Source: Leptodontidium sp. MPI-SDFR-AT-0119
Taxonomy: Eukaryota; Ascomycota; Leotiomycetes; Helotiales; Leptodontidiaceae
Length of the DNA stretch: 64,000 nucleotides
Reading direction: 5' to 3'
Assembly: GCA_020726505.1 (NCBI GenBank)
Contig: JAHLEZ010000029.1
Span: 62,001 to 126,000 of the forward strand
Position numbers and translations under genes: made by a program. Shown here piece after piece: positions 10,504 to 23,275 of the stretch (its first letter is position 1; each line of letters opens with the position of its first letter). The notes under the pieces are model-generated. The model was given only the letters and a program-made list of their open reading frames with translations, had not been told where the DNA came from and searched no databases.

Positions 10504-12229
10504 ATGGAGGCACTTCGGGCCCCCGGCATCCCAAACGTCGCCTTCATGGCCGAAGACAGACTCTGGGAGCGGCAGATCCGCAGAGAAATGCAGAAGTTGC
10601 TGGAGGATGTCCATAACATCGGGGTGAAGCGCGACAAAGACCTCGACAATATCCGACAGAATGGCGAGGCCACTGAAGAGGCCAACAAAACTATTCTGGC
10701 TAAGATCGAAAAGCTTGAGCTTGCGATCGCTGAACACAATCAAAGCGTCGATGAATCTATAGAAAAGCTGCAGCAGTTCCAGGATGAGACCGAGGAATTT
10801 CTAAGGACTCGTTTTTCCAGTGGTCAGTTTCGCCCAGGCACTGCTTTTAACAAGGCTAACGAGAGATAGAAGAGGTTGAGGATGTTATGTTAGCAGCCAA
10901 TATCGCTGGACGGGGATCTTCTTCTTTCTTACCTGCACTGGGCCCCGAAGGTAATCTATCAAACTTCGCGGCCTCGATTCTGGCTGACACTGCGTAGATG
11001 AATCTCATATCTCAGTCGAATCTGCGCTCAGTAACACTCGAACCAGACCACCACCTCGTGTCGCCAACAGAAAGCCATCTTACATCCCCAGGGAAGTTTC
11101 GTCTCATCCGTCGAGCTCCGCCGCTGCAAATCAGCAGATTACTAGACCTTCCGAGTGGGCTTTGGCAGGCGAAGAACCGTTCAAGAAACCTGAAATTCCA
11201 GCTGGCCACGTCCTCCAAAACCCTTCAATGAACAGTCGAAAGCGTCCGGCTACTACTCGACCTACCGAAACAGATCCACCTAGATCCCCTCCTATGATGA
11301 CACACAATAGAAGCAGAAGCTTATCCCGAGAATTCACTGCACAAGAATCACCTGCGCCTCCTCCGCCCAAGACTCCTAAGCTATCTCAGGATCGCCGTCC
11401 TATGATGGCTTACTACGAAGCTGCAACTGCTGCGCATGCCTCTCTAGGACTCGATGGCGGCCAACCCGAGTACGACTTCATCTCGGCGTTCATTAAGGGT
11501 ATCACGAACAAGAAGATTGCGGAACAGCTAACGGAAAGCTTGGCAAACTTCTGTCAGAGTGATATTCAGGAGGATGGAACTACGAACATTCTCTGTGAAT
11601 GGGATGACGTCCTGGAGGGGATCAAGAATGCAGGACTGCATGTTGTCGAATACGGCGCCGGGGACAAAGGCAAGGCGACAGCAGGCACGGCTTCTAGCAT
11701 GCCAAGCAGAATCGACTCAAGATCAGTCGGATATTCATACGAGCAACCATATGCTACCAATTCTGGAGGAAGCAGACGCTCATATGCTATAGATAATTCT
11801 GTTGCCGGCGGAGAAACACATAAGCTACCGAAGAAGACTAGAAGATCGGATTCTAACAACGGAAAGACGAGCACCAGTGCGATTGACAAGCCTGGCTCAA
11901 GCAATTCCAAATTTGGTATTTCGGTCGATACTGATGGACCGAGTAGATCCAATGCCAGCGCGCCAAATACTCGAAGTGGGAAGGGGAAAGTTACACGGAC
12001 TTCTGTGGAGAAGCCGGGTCCAAGCAAGCCCAAGGTAGCCGAGAAGCAAGCCGCGGAAAAGGGAAAAGGGGGTCGAAGTGCAGCAAAGAAGCTAGATCCA
12101 AACCAAATCAGAGTTGGTGAAAGTGCTGTTGGTACAGGCGGCCCAAGCGGTGGATCAGCAAACGCTGGAGGACGAGTGGAAGCAGGCAGAGGAGGTAGGA
12201 GGGGCTATCAACGAGCCGCGAAACGCTGA
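10504..12229 (+). CDS. Hypothetical protein with N-terminal coiled coil and basic disordered tail
   Basis: Three exons, 10504-10822, 10870-10950 and 10998-12229, splice in frame to 543 aa. Residues about 15-105 are a charged helical coiled coil (RQIRREMQKLLEDVHNIG..., AKIEKLELAIAEHNQSVDE). A Ser/Pro-rich linker with RSRSLSRE follows. There is then a compact, possibly folded segment around ISAFIKGITNKKIAEQL...FCQSDIQEDGTTNILCEWDDVLEGIKNAGL, and a long Gly/Lys/Ser-rich basic tail ending GGRRGYQRAAKR with RGG-like groups. The last part suggests nucleic-acid binding and a nuclear location, but I do not recognise the family. The two small introns (47 bp each) have good branch sites (GCTAAC and GCTGAC). 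The ATG at 10504 is the first Met in frame. Confidence 0.7.
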
Positions 12230-12818
12230 TTGCCTAATCAAGACTTTCTCATGTAGGTCTCGAGGCTTACAGTGTGGTGGATCACTGGCTGGGTGTTGTG
12301 ATGGATGTGTTGCGCATGAGCTGCCAGAAACGGGATAATTAGCCGCTGATATTAGCGTGATGAAGCAGAGGATAGTGTCTTGTGGATGGTGATATGGATT
12401 GATCTTGCTTTGCTGTGGCTGTTGGAAAATTGCTACGATTTCAGGACTGGAGATTTTCTATGAAGCCAGAATTCGAAATTCGAAAGTAGCTATGGGGAGG
12501 GAGAGAGGCTTTGCTTTCAGAACAGCCATATTAGCAAAAACTGTCAGCTTACATCAGAATGTCTCTCCAGTGTCAGCTTTTGTCTATCTCTGAAATCGGA
12601 AATTCAATGAATAGCTTTTGAATTTCTCGCTTAACCTATGAACCTTCATGCATCATTAAACGTTAGGAATACTTATACAATGATAACCTCACTGCTCCAC
12701 CTCCCCCAATCCTCCACACGAACCCCATCATCATCCAGGTCTTCACTAAACGCCACTCTCATCTCATCCCATTTGAAGTCCACCCTCATCCACATCTACC
12801 TCCACCCCACAACACCCT
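12230..12818. other. Convergent intergenic region
   Basis: Between the stop of the coiled-coil gene and the stop of the S9 peptidase gene. No ORF or repeat that I can support. Confidence 0.4.
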
Positions 12819-15228
12819 CTACGGAACCCTCACAGCCGGTCCTCCCCTCACATACCCCTCCTCCTCTCCCCCTCCATGACCGTCTTCTACCTGATCTGCG
12901 TCCTGGGGAGAACGAATCAACCCCTCACGCAATGTGACGGTAGAAACCGGTCCCGACGCCTTCTTCTCAGCTTTGCGCTCTGCGGTGATACCGCTGTATT
13001 TGTTGATCCAGGACAGCACTTCTGTGTGCCAAACTAGGGAGTTTTCGGGTTTGAGGACCCACTGAAACGAGGCAATTAGCTGATGTAGTGTGATGGAAGG
13101 AGAGGGGAAGGAGTTAGGTTAGGGCAGTAAGAACTCACATGATTCTCATCGGGAAAAGTCAAGAACTTGCTGTCCACACCCCTCGTCTGCAACACATTGA
13201 ACGGCGCCAGCCCCTCCCCAATCGGTAATCTATAATCCAACTCATTATGAATAATCATATGCGGTGTGCTCCAATTGCCTGTATGCTTGCTGGGATCCCA
13301 CTTTTCGTACCCCTCGCGGTTTTCCCATAGCGTGCCCCCAAAGTCGTGGATTGGGAAGAACAGCTCCTCGGACGCGTACTGGTTCAAAGTGCAGAACACG
13401 CCGTCGTGGGTTACGAGCGCTTTGAATTTCCGACCGAGATCGTGCCCTTGAATCCAGTTTATCATGTACCCGCCGTAGGAGGCGCCGAGGGCTACGGCCC
13501 GTGAAGTATCCACGTACGGGAGGTGGGATTCGATGTATTCAAATCCTTTCACTAAGTCGACGTAGGGACGTCCGCCCCAGTTTTCCTTGATCCCGTTTTG
13601 GAGTGCCATGCCGTAGCCCGTGCTACCAGTTGGGTTGGGCGTCACTACTACGTAGCCTTGCTCGGCGTAGATGAGAGGATTCCACCGGACGGACCAGCTT
13701 TCGGTCCAGGCTCCTTGAGGCTGTAGTTCGTTAGTTGAGAAGTTGGATGGAGAGTTTGATATAGTACTTACACCTCCGTGGATGAGATACGCTAGCGGGT
13801 ATTTCTTCTTCGGATCGAAATTAGAAGGTCTGATGAGCCAGGCGTGGATTTTTTGTTTGTCTGAGCCTTCGTACCATATCTCGTCAACTTGAGACTGGGA
13901 AATACCGAATGACTTTCCGCCCTTGAAACTGGATGATATGATGGATATCGAATCTGGCTTTGCTGGGTCCAGGATGGACCAGATGCTGCTGTCTACGAGA
14001 GAGTTGCTGCTGATAAGAAGTTTGTTATTAGGTAGAACGCTCACGCTTTGTACTGTGCCGTCGTGGACGATCGGTGTAGGCAGATCCCGTGCGCTTCTTG
14101 GGGACGATGGTAGTTTGAACAGTTTCGTCCTGCCATCTTCTTCAGCGGTGACGTACAATGCCTTTCCATCTTTACTCCAGGTAATAGACTCTGGTCTTCG
14201 ATCCCAGCGCCCTTCGCCGTCTGAGGTTTCGTAGAATTCTTGGACGTTGGTGAGATCTGTGATGTCGGGCCAGAGAAGAAGTCGAGGCTTGTCACTTTCG
14301 TATTGCATGTTCTGCATGCGCATGAAAGCTACTGATTTGGCGTCTGGAGAGAACACAGGACTATCGCTATATCCTTTCAAGTTTCCAGTCTTGACTAGCT
14401 GTGGAGATGGTGCTTGAGACTCCTCGAAGGTCTTCAGAGGGATGTAATACAGATCGCTTTTGGTATACGCGGCAGGTATCAATTTCGGGTCTCTTGCAAC
14501 GAAGACAATTCCGTTCTTGCTGATATCGAAATCTCCATTCCCTCCAAATGGAGGAACGGGGGATTCTAAAGCAATCGAATGTCCCGCTAGAGCGTTCTTC
14601 AATGGCCCAACAACCATATGCTGTCCTTCCTGCCACTTCAATGTGGTGTACCAGATTGCTTGCTTGTTTATCCCCACGTATGAATCCCAATGCCTGACGT
14701 ATAGACTCGTATATACCCTACCGGTAGATATAGGCCGTGCATGTTTTTCGGGATTATATGCTTTCCCAGAAGGGGTTGCGAAACCGGTGACAGCGAGGGC
14801 GATAGTATTCGAATCAAGGCGGGTGACTTTGAGGTTCTCGAACGATCCCTCGAAATTGGCGATTACCTGTGGCCTATTCTTGTTAGACCATACCCTTCCA
14901 AAAGATTATGTACCTACGCATACTCCAAATTCTCAGCGTCTGCCAATACCAGGTCGGTCGTTCCATTCTCCGCTCCTGGCTTCAAACACACCACGAAGTT
15001 ATTTTCCCCCAGCCATGTTGCATCTGAACAGGTCTTGTCGTCCAAGAGAACCTTCGTCTGCCCAGTCTTGAAATCCCGTACCCTGATCTCGGCGCTCTTG
15101 CTATGCTTCTCGAAAGACCATGACTGCACTGTAAACAGACCCAAGGTGCCATCTGCATTGGGCTTGACGCTGGACCTTCGAGGTGCGGAGATGAGAGCTT
15201 TAGGAGTGAACTTCGCGCAGACCGTCAT
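12819..15228 (-). CDS. Dipeptidyl-peptidase V-like serine peptidase (family S9, intracellular)
   Basis: Four exons, 15228-14918, 14873-13772, 13720-13139 and 13061-12819, give 745 aa. The N-terminal two thirds are beta-propeller-like (repeated WSKDGKALYVTAE and VFSPDAKSVAF blades). The C-terminal alpha/beta-hydrolase domain has HGGPQGAW (oxyanion region), the nucleophile in GASYGGYM (about S552), the acid in HNELDYRLP (about D633) and the His in DENHWVL (about H665), so the triad is complete. The His sits next to the last splice junction. Fungal DPP V (Dpp5) is secreted, but this protein begins MTVCAKFTPKALISAPR with no signal peptide, so an intracellular acylaminoacyl-peptidase-like role is more likely. 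The third intron is only 51 bp and a multiple of three, so its retention would not break the frame. Confidence 0.87.
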
Positions 15229-16381
15229 GGTGGAAGCAGTTCAGGGGTTATAGAATAGCCAGGTCGAGCTCGTCAGTAAGAAGCGTAATCCAATGGCTGA
15301 TGTAGCAATGGTAACTTGAAGAGTTGTTGATATGTGGAAGAGAGTGCCCTGGATGTCAAGAAGCCGGCGCTGAGCTACCCCGCCACGCCCGCTTTTAGCT
15401 TTCGGGCAAACCTTGGCATTATATCTAACCAAATTACTAAATTACAACTTGCAAAAGAATAACATGTTGTAGCGGATTCCATGTAGGATAGAAAGAAGAA
15501 TTCCATATGAAATGTTAGAGTACTTTAGCTTTGGCCTAGGAATGACATAGTGGATAGCTTCACCTAGACCTGGACAGTGTCAAGGGCCAAGGATTAATTG
15601 ACTTGGTGAGGGACCTGAATTTCCTGCAGGAACATCCCCTCGCACCAAATGGCTTATGGTTAAATTTAAACATTTTCTCGCGCTCACTAGCATGGATCTT
15701 TCTTTGCGTGCCTCTGTTCCTTCGAAAAGCCATGCTGACTGACTTAGATGCCAAAGGCTTGATAGTGGCTTGGACAAGGCCAAGACTGGGGAGATGAACT
15801 AAATGGGGGTATCACGAACCCACCAATCAGAACATTGCATACCAGCTTACTTAATACCACGAAGTACGGAGGAACTTCCTCAACCCACTGTGGGCTATGA
15901 TCTGCCAGAGACACCAGAATCAGAAACCGTCCAAATAAACTTTCTTAAATCCCGCTGACGGCCTACAGCAGCGTACGCTCACGATCAGCAAATTAACCCC
16001 TTACTCTCATTGGTTTGATCGTACTTTTGAATCAGTCGAAGGATTGACAAGGCTCAACTGGGCCTCTAATTTCTCCTGTGCCGCATATGTCATCTCATCC
16101 AGCTCAGCCTGTGGCGAAGCCTTCCTTGTCTCTAGTAAATATTTTACGTGTTGCAAGCTTAACGAGGGCAGATTTGTCTACCGAGCCTACGGCATGCATT
16201 TGTTGACATGGCATAGGGCTTCTTGGCCCTGATCCTTTCCTTGTTCTAAATACCAAACAAATCGTCGATTGTATATAAGTATGAGGCGGGTTATCACTTC
16301 TTGCTTTTCATTACTCATCGTCAATCTCATATTCCTCTGCTCATTCCATCTCTTTCTTCTGTTTATAATCCATCAAACACA
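15229..16381. other. Divergent intergenic region
   Basis: 1.15 kb between the S9 peptidase start (minus) and the beta-lactamase-fold gene (plus). A TATATAAGTA-like box at about 16271 lies some 110 bp before the plus-strand ATG and is a plausible TATA element. Otherwise nothing recognised. Confidence 0.4.
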
Positions 16382-18240
16382 ATGGTTTTGTTCAAACCCC
16401 TCTATATCCTAGGAGGTGTCCTCCCTCTTGCAATTCAAGCCAAATCAAATTGTCCATTACTAGGCCCTGACTTCCCAGCTCCCAAGAACCTTTCTTCAAG
16501 TCCATCATTCCAAGCAGCCATAGCAAACCTTACCCAACTTCTTAGTCAAGCACAAACATCTGGCAATACTTCCTATGGGCCATTCGATGCCGTCAATACG
16601 TCCTACTCTTTGGAATTATTCTCTATACACGAATCGGCACCTTTGTTCACCAGCCACTATGGCGCACCTTCGCTTGCAAAAGCCAAGTATGGAGTGAAGA
16701 CCGTGGACTCGAATTCGCAGTACAGGATCGGAAGTGTCACAAAGCTCATGACTGTCTACACTGCCCTCATCAATAGCGGTTTTGGTCATTTCAATGAGCC
16801 TATCACCAAGTTCATTCCAGAGTAAGTACTGATGACTCGCTCTCCTAATCCAAAGTGCTCACACAGATCTAACACTCCACTGCAGGCTTCAGCAGGCAGC
16901 ACAAGCACTAAATGCCAGTTCGAATCCACTAGACCATCCATCCTGGGATGAAATAACTCTGGGCGAACTTGCCAGTCAACAATCAGGCATAGGTCGCGAC
17001 TATGCCGCCTTCGGTGAACTCGGGAGTCCCCTTCGTCCGCTCGCCAGCCCAACATCTCTCGGTCTACCCCCTTTGAACTCATCGGAAACAGCAATCTGCG
17101 CCGGCGGCTCATTCTGCACTCGCGCCCAATTCTTCAAAGGGTTCACACAGCGCCATCCAGTCTATGCACCAGCCACAGGGGCAGTCTACTCGAACGTAGC
17201 ATTCCAACTCCTCGCTTACGCCGTGGAGAACATCACCGGCAAAACATTCCCAGAACTCGTAGAAGAGACTTTATTCGGACCATTGAAACTTACTGGCTCA
17301 TCATGGACTGTACCCAAGGACAATTCAACGGGTGTTGTTCTTGACCCAACAGTCTGGAATCTAGATTTCGGGGACGAGATTCCGTAAGTTTTCGATGCGG
17401 CTATCTCTTTCAACTTCCCACTAACTAGCAATAAACAGAGCAGGTGGCATGTACAGTACCCTCAGCAATCTAACTGCCATCTCTCGCGCCATCCTCTCAT
17501 CATCCCTCCTCACCCCCGCCCAAACCCACAAATGGATGAAACCACTCGCCTTCACCTCCGGACCCGACTACGCCGTAGGAGCTCCCTGGGAGATCCGCCG
17601 AATGCATATAGCACCCAACAATCGCATCATAGACATCTACACAAAAACTGGTAATCTGCCAGGCTACGATACTTTACTTGTCCTTGTGCCTTCGCTAGAC
17701 GTAGGCTTCAATGTCTTGACGGCTGGAGTGAACACACCCACCAATGTCATTATGTTGAGCAACTTGCTCTCCGACACGCTTATCCCAGCCGCAGAAGCTG
17801 TCGCGAGGGAAGAAGCTACTGCGAATTATGCTGGGACATACACTTCCTCCAACAGCGCTCTGAATTCCAGCATTATCCTCTCCCTCGACAGCTCCAAGCC
17901 CGGAATAGGCGTCACCTCATGGATCAGCAACGGCACGAACATGCTCACACCAAGCTCATTCGTCCCCGGCTCAAGCGTGCGACTGTATCCCACTGGTCTA
18001 AAGCGGGCTGTAGAGGGGTGCGGAGACGTCGATGTGGGATTCAGAGCTGTGTTTGAGAACCTGGGAAGTGAAGGTGTAGGAGGGACATTCACGACGAGCT
18101 GTCAGACCTGGGGACAGGTAGATGCGGTGTATTGGGGCACGGTGGGCAGTGATGAGTTCGTAGTCAGGGTTAGTGAGGATGGGAGGGCGAAGAGTGTTAG
18201 TTCTAGAGCGCTGAGGGTTGAGTTGGTGAGGAACGAGTGA
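16382..18240 (+). CDS. Secreted beta-lactamase-fold serine hydrolase (class C/LACTB/esterase-like)
   Basis: Three exons, 16382-16821, 16886-17383 and 17439-18240, give 579 aa. The N-terminus (MVLFKPLYILGGVLPLAIQA) is a clear signal peptide. The penicillin-binding-protein-like core follows: YRIGSVTKLMT with the SxxK nucleophile and general base (about S118 and K121), LASQQSGIGRDY, and GAVYSN, the Tyr-x-Asn motif, about residue 250. Several NxS/T sites fit secretion. The C-terminal 200 residues (from about AEAVAREEATANYAGTYTSS) look like the extra beta domain seen in fungal members of this family. Such proteins act as esterases, D-aminopeptidases or transacylases in secondary metabolism; few are true lactamases. 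Substrate cannot be told here. It is not next to any intact biosynthetic gene. Confidence 0.85.
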
Positions 18241-18887
18241 GCTTTGATTTTTATGAATCACCAGAGCACTAGAATAGATAATAGAATAGATAAAATAGAA
18301 CATTGAGATCCTCCCGCTGTACATCGTGAAATTGTCGTTAGTCTTGGTGATGAGCTGCTTGATATGTATTTAGAGGCTTAAGTAACACCACTCATGTTAT
18401 CGCCTCGACTCGTATGTACTATACGGGCCTTAAAATATCAGCCGCAGTATGTCATGGGCGAAGTAAAATCCTGGGAATGATCATGGTATTAAACGTGGAG
18501 AAAAAAACAACGCTTTTTTAAGTATGAAATTCTATCTCGGGGTCGGACCTTTCGCCAAGTGATTCTGATGCTCTTCATTTTATGTTAACCCCATTTTCTT
18601 TAGCAAGCGTGTCCTGGAGTTTTCGTTCCAACTTCCCTTTTCAAAGTTACTTGCGCCTTTCGGATTTGAATACTGTAATCGGGTCTGAAACAGGAGTGCT
18701 CGAATTTAATGTATTGGACAGTAATATTTGTATATACAGGGTATCTATTCGAATGAAAGAGGCGCGCCTCTGTCTCTATCTGGACGCCTTCAATGCACCT
18801 TGACGCCGTTCGCCTGCCCAGTAAGCAAAAGAGAAAGAAAGAAAAATATATAATACACACACAGCCCGATGTCAGGCGAATTCCTCC
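18241..18887. other. Convergent intergenic region
   Basis: 3' flanks of the hydrolase and of the cell-wall protein gene. No ORF or repeat supported. Confidence 0.4.
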
Positions 18888-21283
18888 CTAGAACAGTCCA
18901 AAACTTCCCAATCCGAACACAAAAGCCATCTGCAAGGCCATCAACATCTTTGAGTTCCTCTCAAATCGTATTGCAAGACTCTTCTTTCCCGTAGGAGTAG
19001 CCGTGGCCGTTACCTCCCCACCACCAACCGTGACAGTGCCAATCACTGTAATAGCTCCACCCGCCAAACTCAGAACATCGCCACCGACCGTCACTCTTCC
19101 ACCAGCTGTCAAAGTCTGACCAGCGACTACTAAACTCGTAATAGGAGCTTGGATCTCAGTTGAGAAAGTCGTAGGGTTTCGCGTAGCAGTAGCGCCGTTA
19201 ACAATGACTGCATTGCCAGTAGGCGACAGTGAGATCACCTGTCCGGAAATAGTCACCGCCGAACCTGGAGATAAAGTCTGCGATCCGATAATGAAAGCTG
19301 AAGCAGAATTCTGAGTGAACGTCGAGCTGCCGATCAGAATCACGGGAATGGTTTCTGGGCTTGGAGTTTGTGTCGGTGCGGGTGTCTGTGTTGTGATGGG
19401 TGATGGTAATGTGATGACTTGACCGCTTGCTGTAATAGCGCTTCCGGGGAATAATGTTTGCGTGCCAATGACGAACCCGGACTCTGTGTTGCCGGTGATA
19501 CTAGTCCCGTCTACTACGACTACTGCGGGTGCGGGTGCTGAGCCTGCTTCGGCTGATGGGGAAGATGTTGATTTCGGCGGTGCGGGGTTTAGAATGAGTG
19601 CTCCTCCCGAGGCGGCGGCGGAGATTTGATGCCCGTTGACTGTTATTGCTGAGCCAGGGACTAATGTTTGGGATCCGAATATGAAGTTCGAAGCGGTGTC
19701 TTGAGTTACGGTTTGAGACCCGATGGCAATAGCTCCTGGAGTAGGAGTATTCGTGATAATAGAAGCTAGTAGAGAAGGTGCCGCAAGAGCTGAAGATATT
19801 CCCTCTGCAGTTGTTGTTCCTGATACCAGGGTTGGAGTAGGTTCTTGCTCCTCATTCGGGGGAAGGCTTCGGGTTTCTGTCGCCGTCGAGGATTGAACTG
19901 GCATATCTGGAGAAACAGTCGGTACTGATATAGGCTGGATGGTTGGTTGCGGTCCTGAACACCCTGTGGTGCAAGGTGGGGCGACAGGTTCTCTGGTGCT
20001 AGTGGGTGGATCTTGAGGTTCTTGTGTGGTGGGGACATTATTGGGAGGAGTGAGCGGCGAAGTCGTGATTTCAGCTGGAAGTTCTGGTTCGCTGGTGGGA
20101 AGAGAGTTTGGCAATTCAGGGCTTTGCGTGGTGGTAGCTGGTATCGGCGCAACTGGAACTTGGGACGTGGTTGTTTCTGGGATAGGTTGAGGCACTTGCA
20201 CCGTGGGAATCGGAACACTGAAAGTTGATTTGGGTATTGTGATCGCTGGACCAGCATTGGGACTGTTGGATTCCGTCTCTTGTGGCAGAGGCGCCGGATT
20301 GAATTTTAAGCTTGTCGAGATAGAAAACGTGGTGGGAAGATTAGGATCAATCCCACTATTAATTGGAATGGGAGGTTGTCCCCTCCATGTTGATGTTGGC
20401 TGTGGCCCAGGAGCATCCACGGCAGTAGTCACAATAGTGACAGTTTCGGAACAGAATCCCGGAAATGGTACAAACGGCTTCCCCAATGTTGAGGTTACTG
20501 TTGCTGTACAGGGCTTGGGTGGTAAGATGGTTGTTATGCTGGCGGAAACTGCGGAAGTGCTCACACCAGTTTGAGTAGGATGGCTTGGATTAGTTGGAAA
20601 AGGAAAAGCGGGCGTTTGAATTTCCCCTGCACTTGTCGCCGAATCCACTGCCCAACTCCCGCTTTGTGTTGGCCCCGGAACGAAAACTTCCTTGACGGTG
20701 CTAACGATCGTGACTGTTTGGCTACATGCCCCTGTTCCCAGCACCAAGAACTGACCAAGAATCGAGGTGACAGTTGTTATACAACCAACCGGTTTTAAAC
20801 TGGTCGAAGGTACTGATGGCGTTAAGTCCTGTTTTGGAGTTCCCACAGATTCTGTAACAGATGTGGTCGTTGGAACGAGGTCTTCGCCCACTGCCGAAGA
20901 CCTGGAAATCGACGAACTCATTGATATCAGCGAAGATGATGTTTTCGGCGCTGACGGTTTCATGGTTGATTCAGTCGGCTGAATTGTTGATGTAATGGTA
21001 AATGTATAACTACATGACCCCAGCTGCGGTGCGAATCGCTCCCCCAAAATTGATGTGACTGTTGTTGTACAAGGAGGGATGATTGTTGAATGTCTTGGAG
21101 ATTTCGAAACTATCGCTGTCGAGTTTCGTTCCTGATTCTCCACCATTACTTCTGTCAAATGATCAGCACAGTGCAAATATGGAATCCTCTACCAGACTGA
21201 CCTCTGTAACCGAAAAGACTGTGAGAGGCAACTCCTTGGAGGAGAGCCAACGATCCGACAGTAAAGGCTATCGAAACATACAT
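18888..21283 (-). CDS. Repeat-containing secreted cell-wall/adhesin-like protein
   Basis: Two exons, 21283-21202 and 21151-18888, give 781 aa. The short first exon encodes a signal peptide (MYVSIAFTVGSLALLQGVAS), which is why I prefer it over the longer single frame. Module A occurs three times, near residues 55, 151 and 242: a Cys, then TTVTSILG, an F-x-P stretch, then C-S-x-T-x-T-I-x-S/T, so each has two Cys that could pair. A long Pro/Thr/Ser stalk follows. Module B occurs four times in the C-terminal third, with core QTLxPGSAITxxGxxIS; the last copy is degenerate. The end is hydrophobic (MLMALQMAFVFGLGSFGLF), consistent with a GPI signal, though no clear omega site was pinned down. Likely heavily O-glycosylated and at the wall or plasma membrane. 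Function inferred from architecture only. Confidence 0.75.
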
Positions 21284-23275
21284 AATGAATGCGTACCGAG
21301 ATAGAGAACTTCCATTGAACGAATGCTGGATGGAGAAACCTCACTGAATGAATGAAACGAACAACAAAACGAAAAATGGGAAATGTTTAGATGACATAGC
21401 ATTGCGGTGTGTTGGGGTTTCGTTGGTTCTATTGGTACGACGAGGCTGAGCGGCGTTTGTGCATCATGACCCAAGTACATCTACCAGGGTGAGGTGTGCA
21501 TCGGTTTGCACCTGGATGGAGATCAACTACTTATATCAGATCAAAAGTCCGGCAAGATCTCCTTCCGCCCTGCTCGCAGACCCAATGAAGAAGCTCGCTC
21601 TATTATTCAGGAGGCTATACCTGAATGGCCTATTCTATTCATCGGTACCTGCAGACAAGACAGTTTTTTAAGGTTGCACAGAGCCAAAAAGAGGATGAAT
21701 GGGGCCAAAAATAACGCGGTTACCAGCGAAGGATTTGGGCGCAAAGGAGCTCGGCCTGCTTTGTGTCCCCCATGCCAGTCCGCCTACTGCAAGTCTAGGG
21801 GATGTGCATCATACGCAGCCGTCAGTCACCTCTGACAACTCTGTCAGTGGCCGAGGAGGAAAGTGTAGAATGGGCTGGGGGAAGTCCAGGCCGTGCACCT
21901 ACTGTGCAAGGCGCAGACTGCTAGCTGAGGGCGTCCAGGGTCTATTTTTATTCCAAAATGTTCGCTTAGATATCCTAATCGGGCTAGCAGGTGGGGCAAT
22001 GCGGCGCGAGCCTTCCGCAGCGCCAACCAAAATCTGGCGGCCTTTTCATCTTCATCCCCATCTGCATTAAACCCAACCAGAGCCAACACCAACACGCCAA
22101 CATCACCAACCATCATAAGAGCCTCCGCCTCCACGAGAGAATTGCCTTTCTGCTCGCAGACATTGTTCTTTCCCCCACACTCTAAGCCTCAGTTACAGCC
22201 TCGGACAACTTGCCTGAGCGACTTCAATTGAACCCCAACTTTTCAACTATCAGCACTTATTCAACCGCTTTATTTCTTGCGACAAGTCGGTATCAATTCT
22301 CATATAGCAGAGAACAGAGCGGCTTTTGTTTTCCAGTGCTCTGCCTTCCGGATGCACAATGTCATCAAGACCAAGTCGGTTTTCCAACGGCGCCTTCAAC
22401 CGTTGGACAATGGTATAGCACCCCAACGTTCGCTTCAATCTTCCCGAGTGGGAAGGACAGATCATGATCAGAGTTTTCAACTTCGCTCCATTGATATCAC
22501 GTTGGGGTTTCAAGCTTCTGTTGTTGTGTGGCACATGGAAACTTTCCAACTTCCACCCGATGCACATCTTGCCCAACCGCTTCAGTTCCGCATCAATCCA
22601 TGAAGGCGATTTGGAGCCCATCCCGAGACTTATCAATGATTTCAGTCCCGAGACATGACTGATGATAGGTTGTATCGCGACTGAAAGTTTGCTAATCCCT
22701 CTCTTGTGTCACTCACAGTCATGCTCATCAGTTGTTCCTGGCGGAGTGAAGATTAGAGCCATCTCTTGAGCCTCAATCTCACGCGCTTCCACTCCCAAGA
22801 TGCTTTGAATCGGAGATGTAAGCTCCAACGCGTCTCTAGATCAATCAAGAAAACGGTTCCCTCTTGCGCGCCTAAGACTGTACTCCATTGGACTCGCTTG
22901 GCGGCTCAGCGGCTCATATAGTGGTCATGCCATGGTTGTGCTAACGTGTTGCTGACCACCATGCCAAATTTACATTCTGACGACAGGGTGTGGTATATTC
23001 TGGGAATCGGCAGCAAATGCAAGTCGTCCCGCTTGATCCCAGTAAGCCAGCCAAGCCAATGGCATCAGCTCAATCAGCTGAGTGGCTAACAACCATCAGT
23101 AACAAAGTCTCCCATTCGAATTAATACATATGTGGAGGACGTTTCAGGTATTTACAAACTCTGTTGTTGCCAAATATTGTGACGAGTTACTTTATCCACA
23201 CTTTTATCCCTAGGTTCATCTTAAGTATGCATTTTCTTTGAATCTGTTCCTTCAAATGTTTCACGCTCTTTTGCA
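21284..23275. other. 2-kb intergenic region, no gene seen
   Basis: Separates the divergent cell-wall protein and protease genes. Several frames of 60-130 aa exist but none has a domain, signal peptide or splice logic. The DNA is not strongly AT-rich, so it may hold long upstream regions of both genes. Confidence 0.4.
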
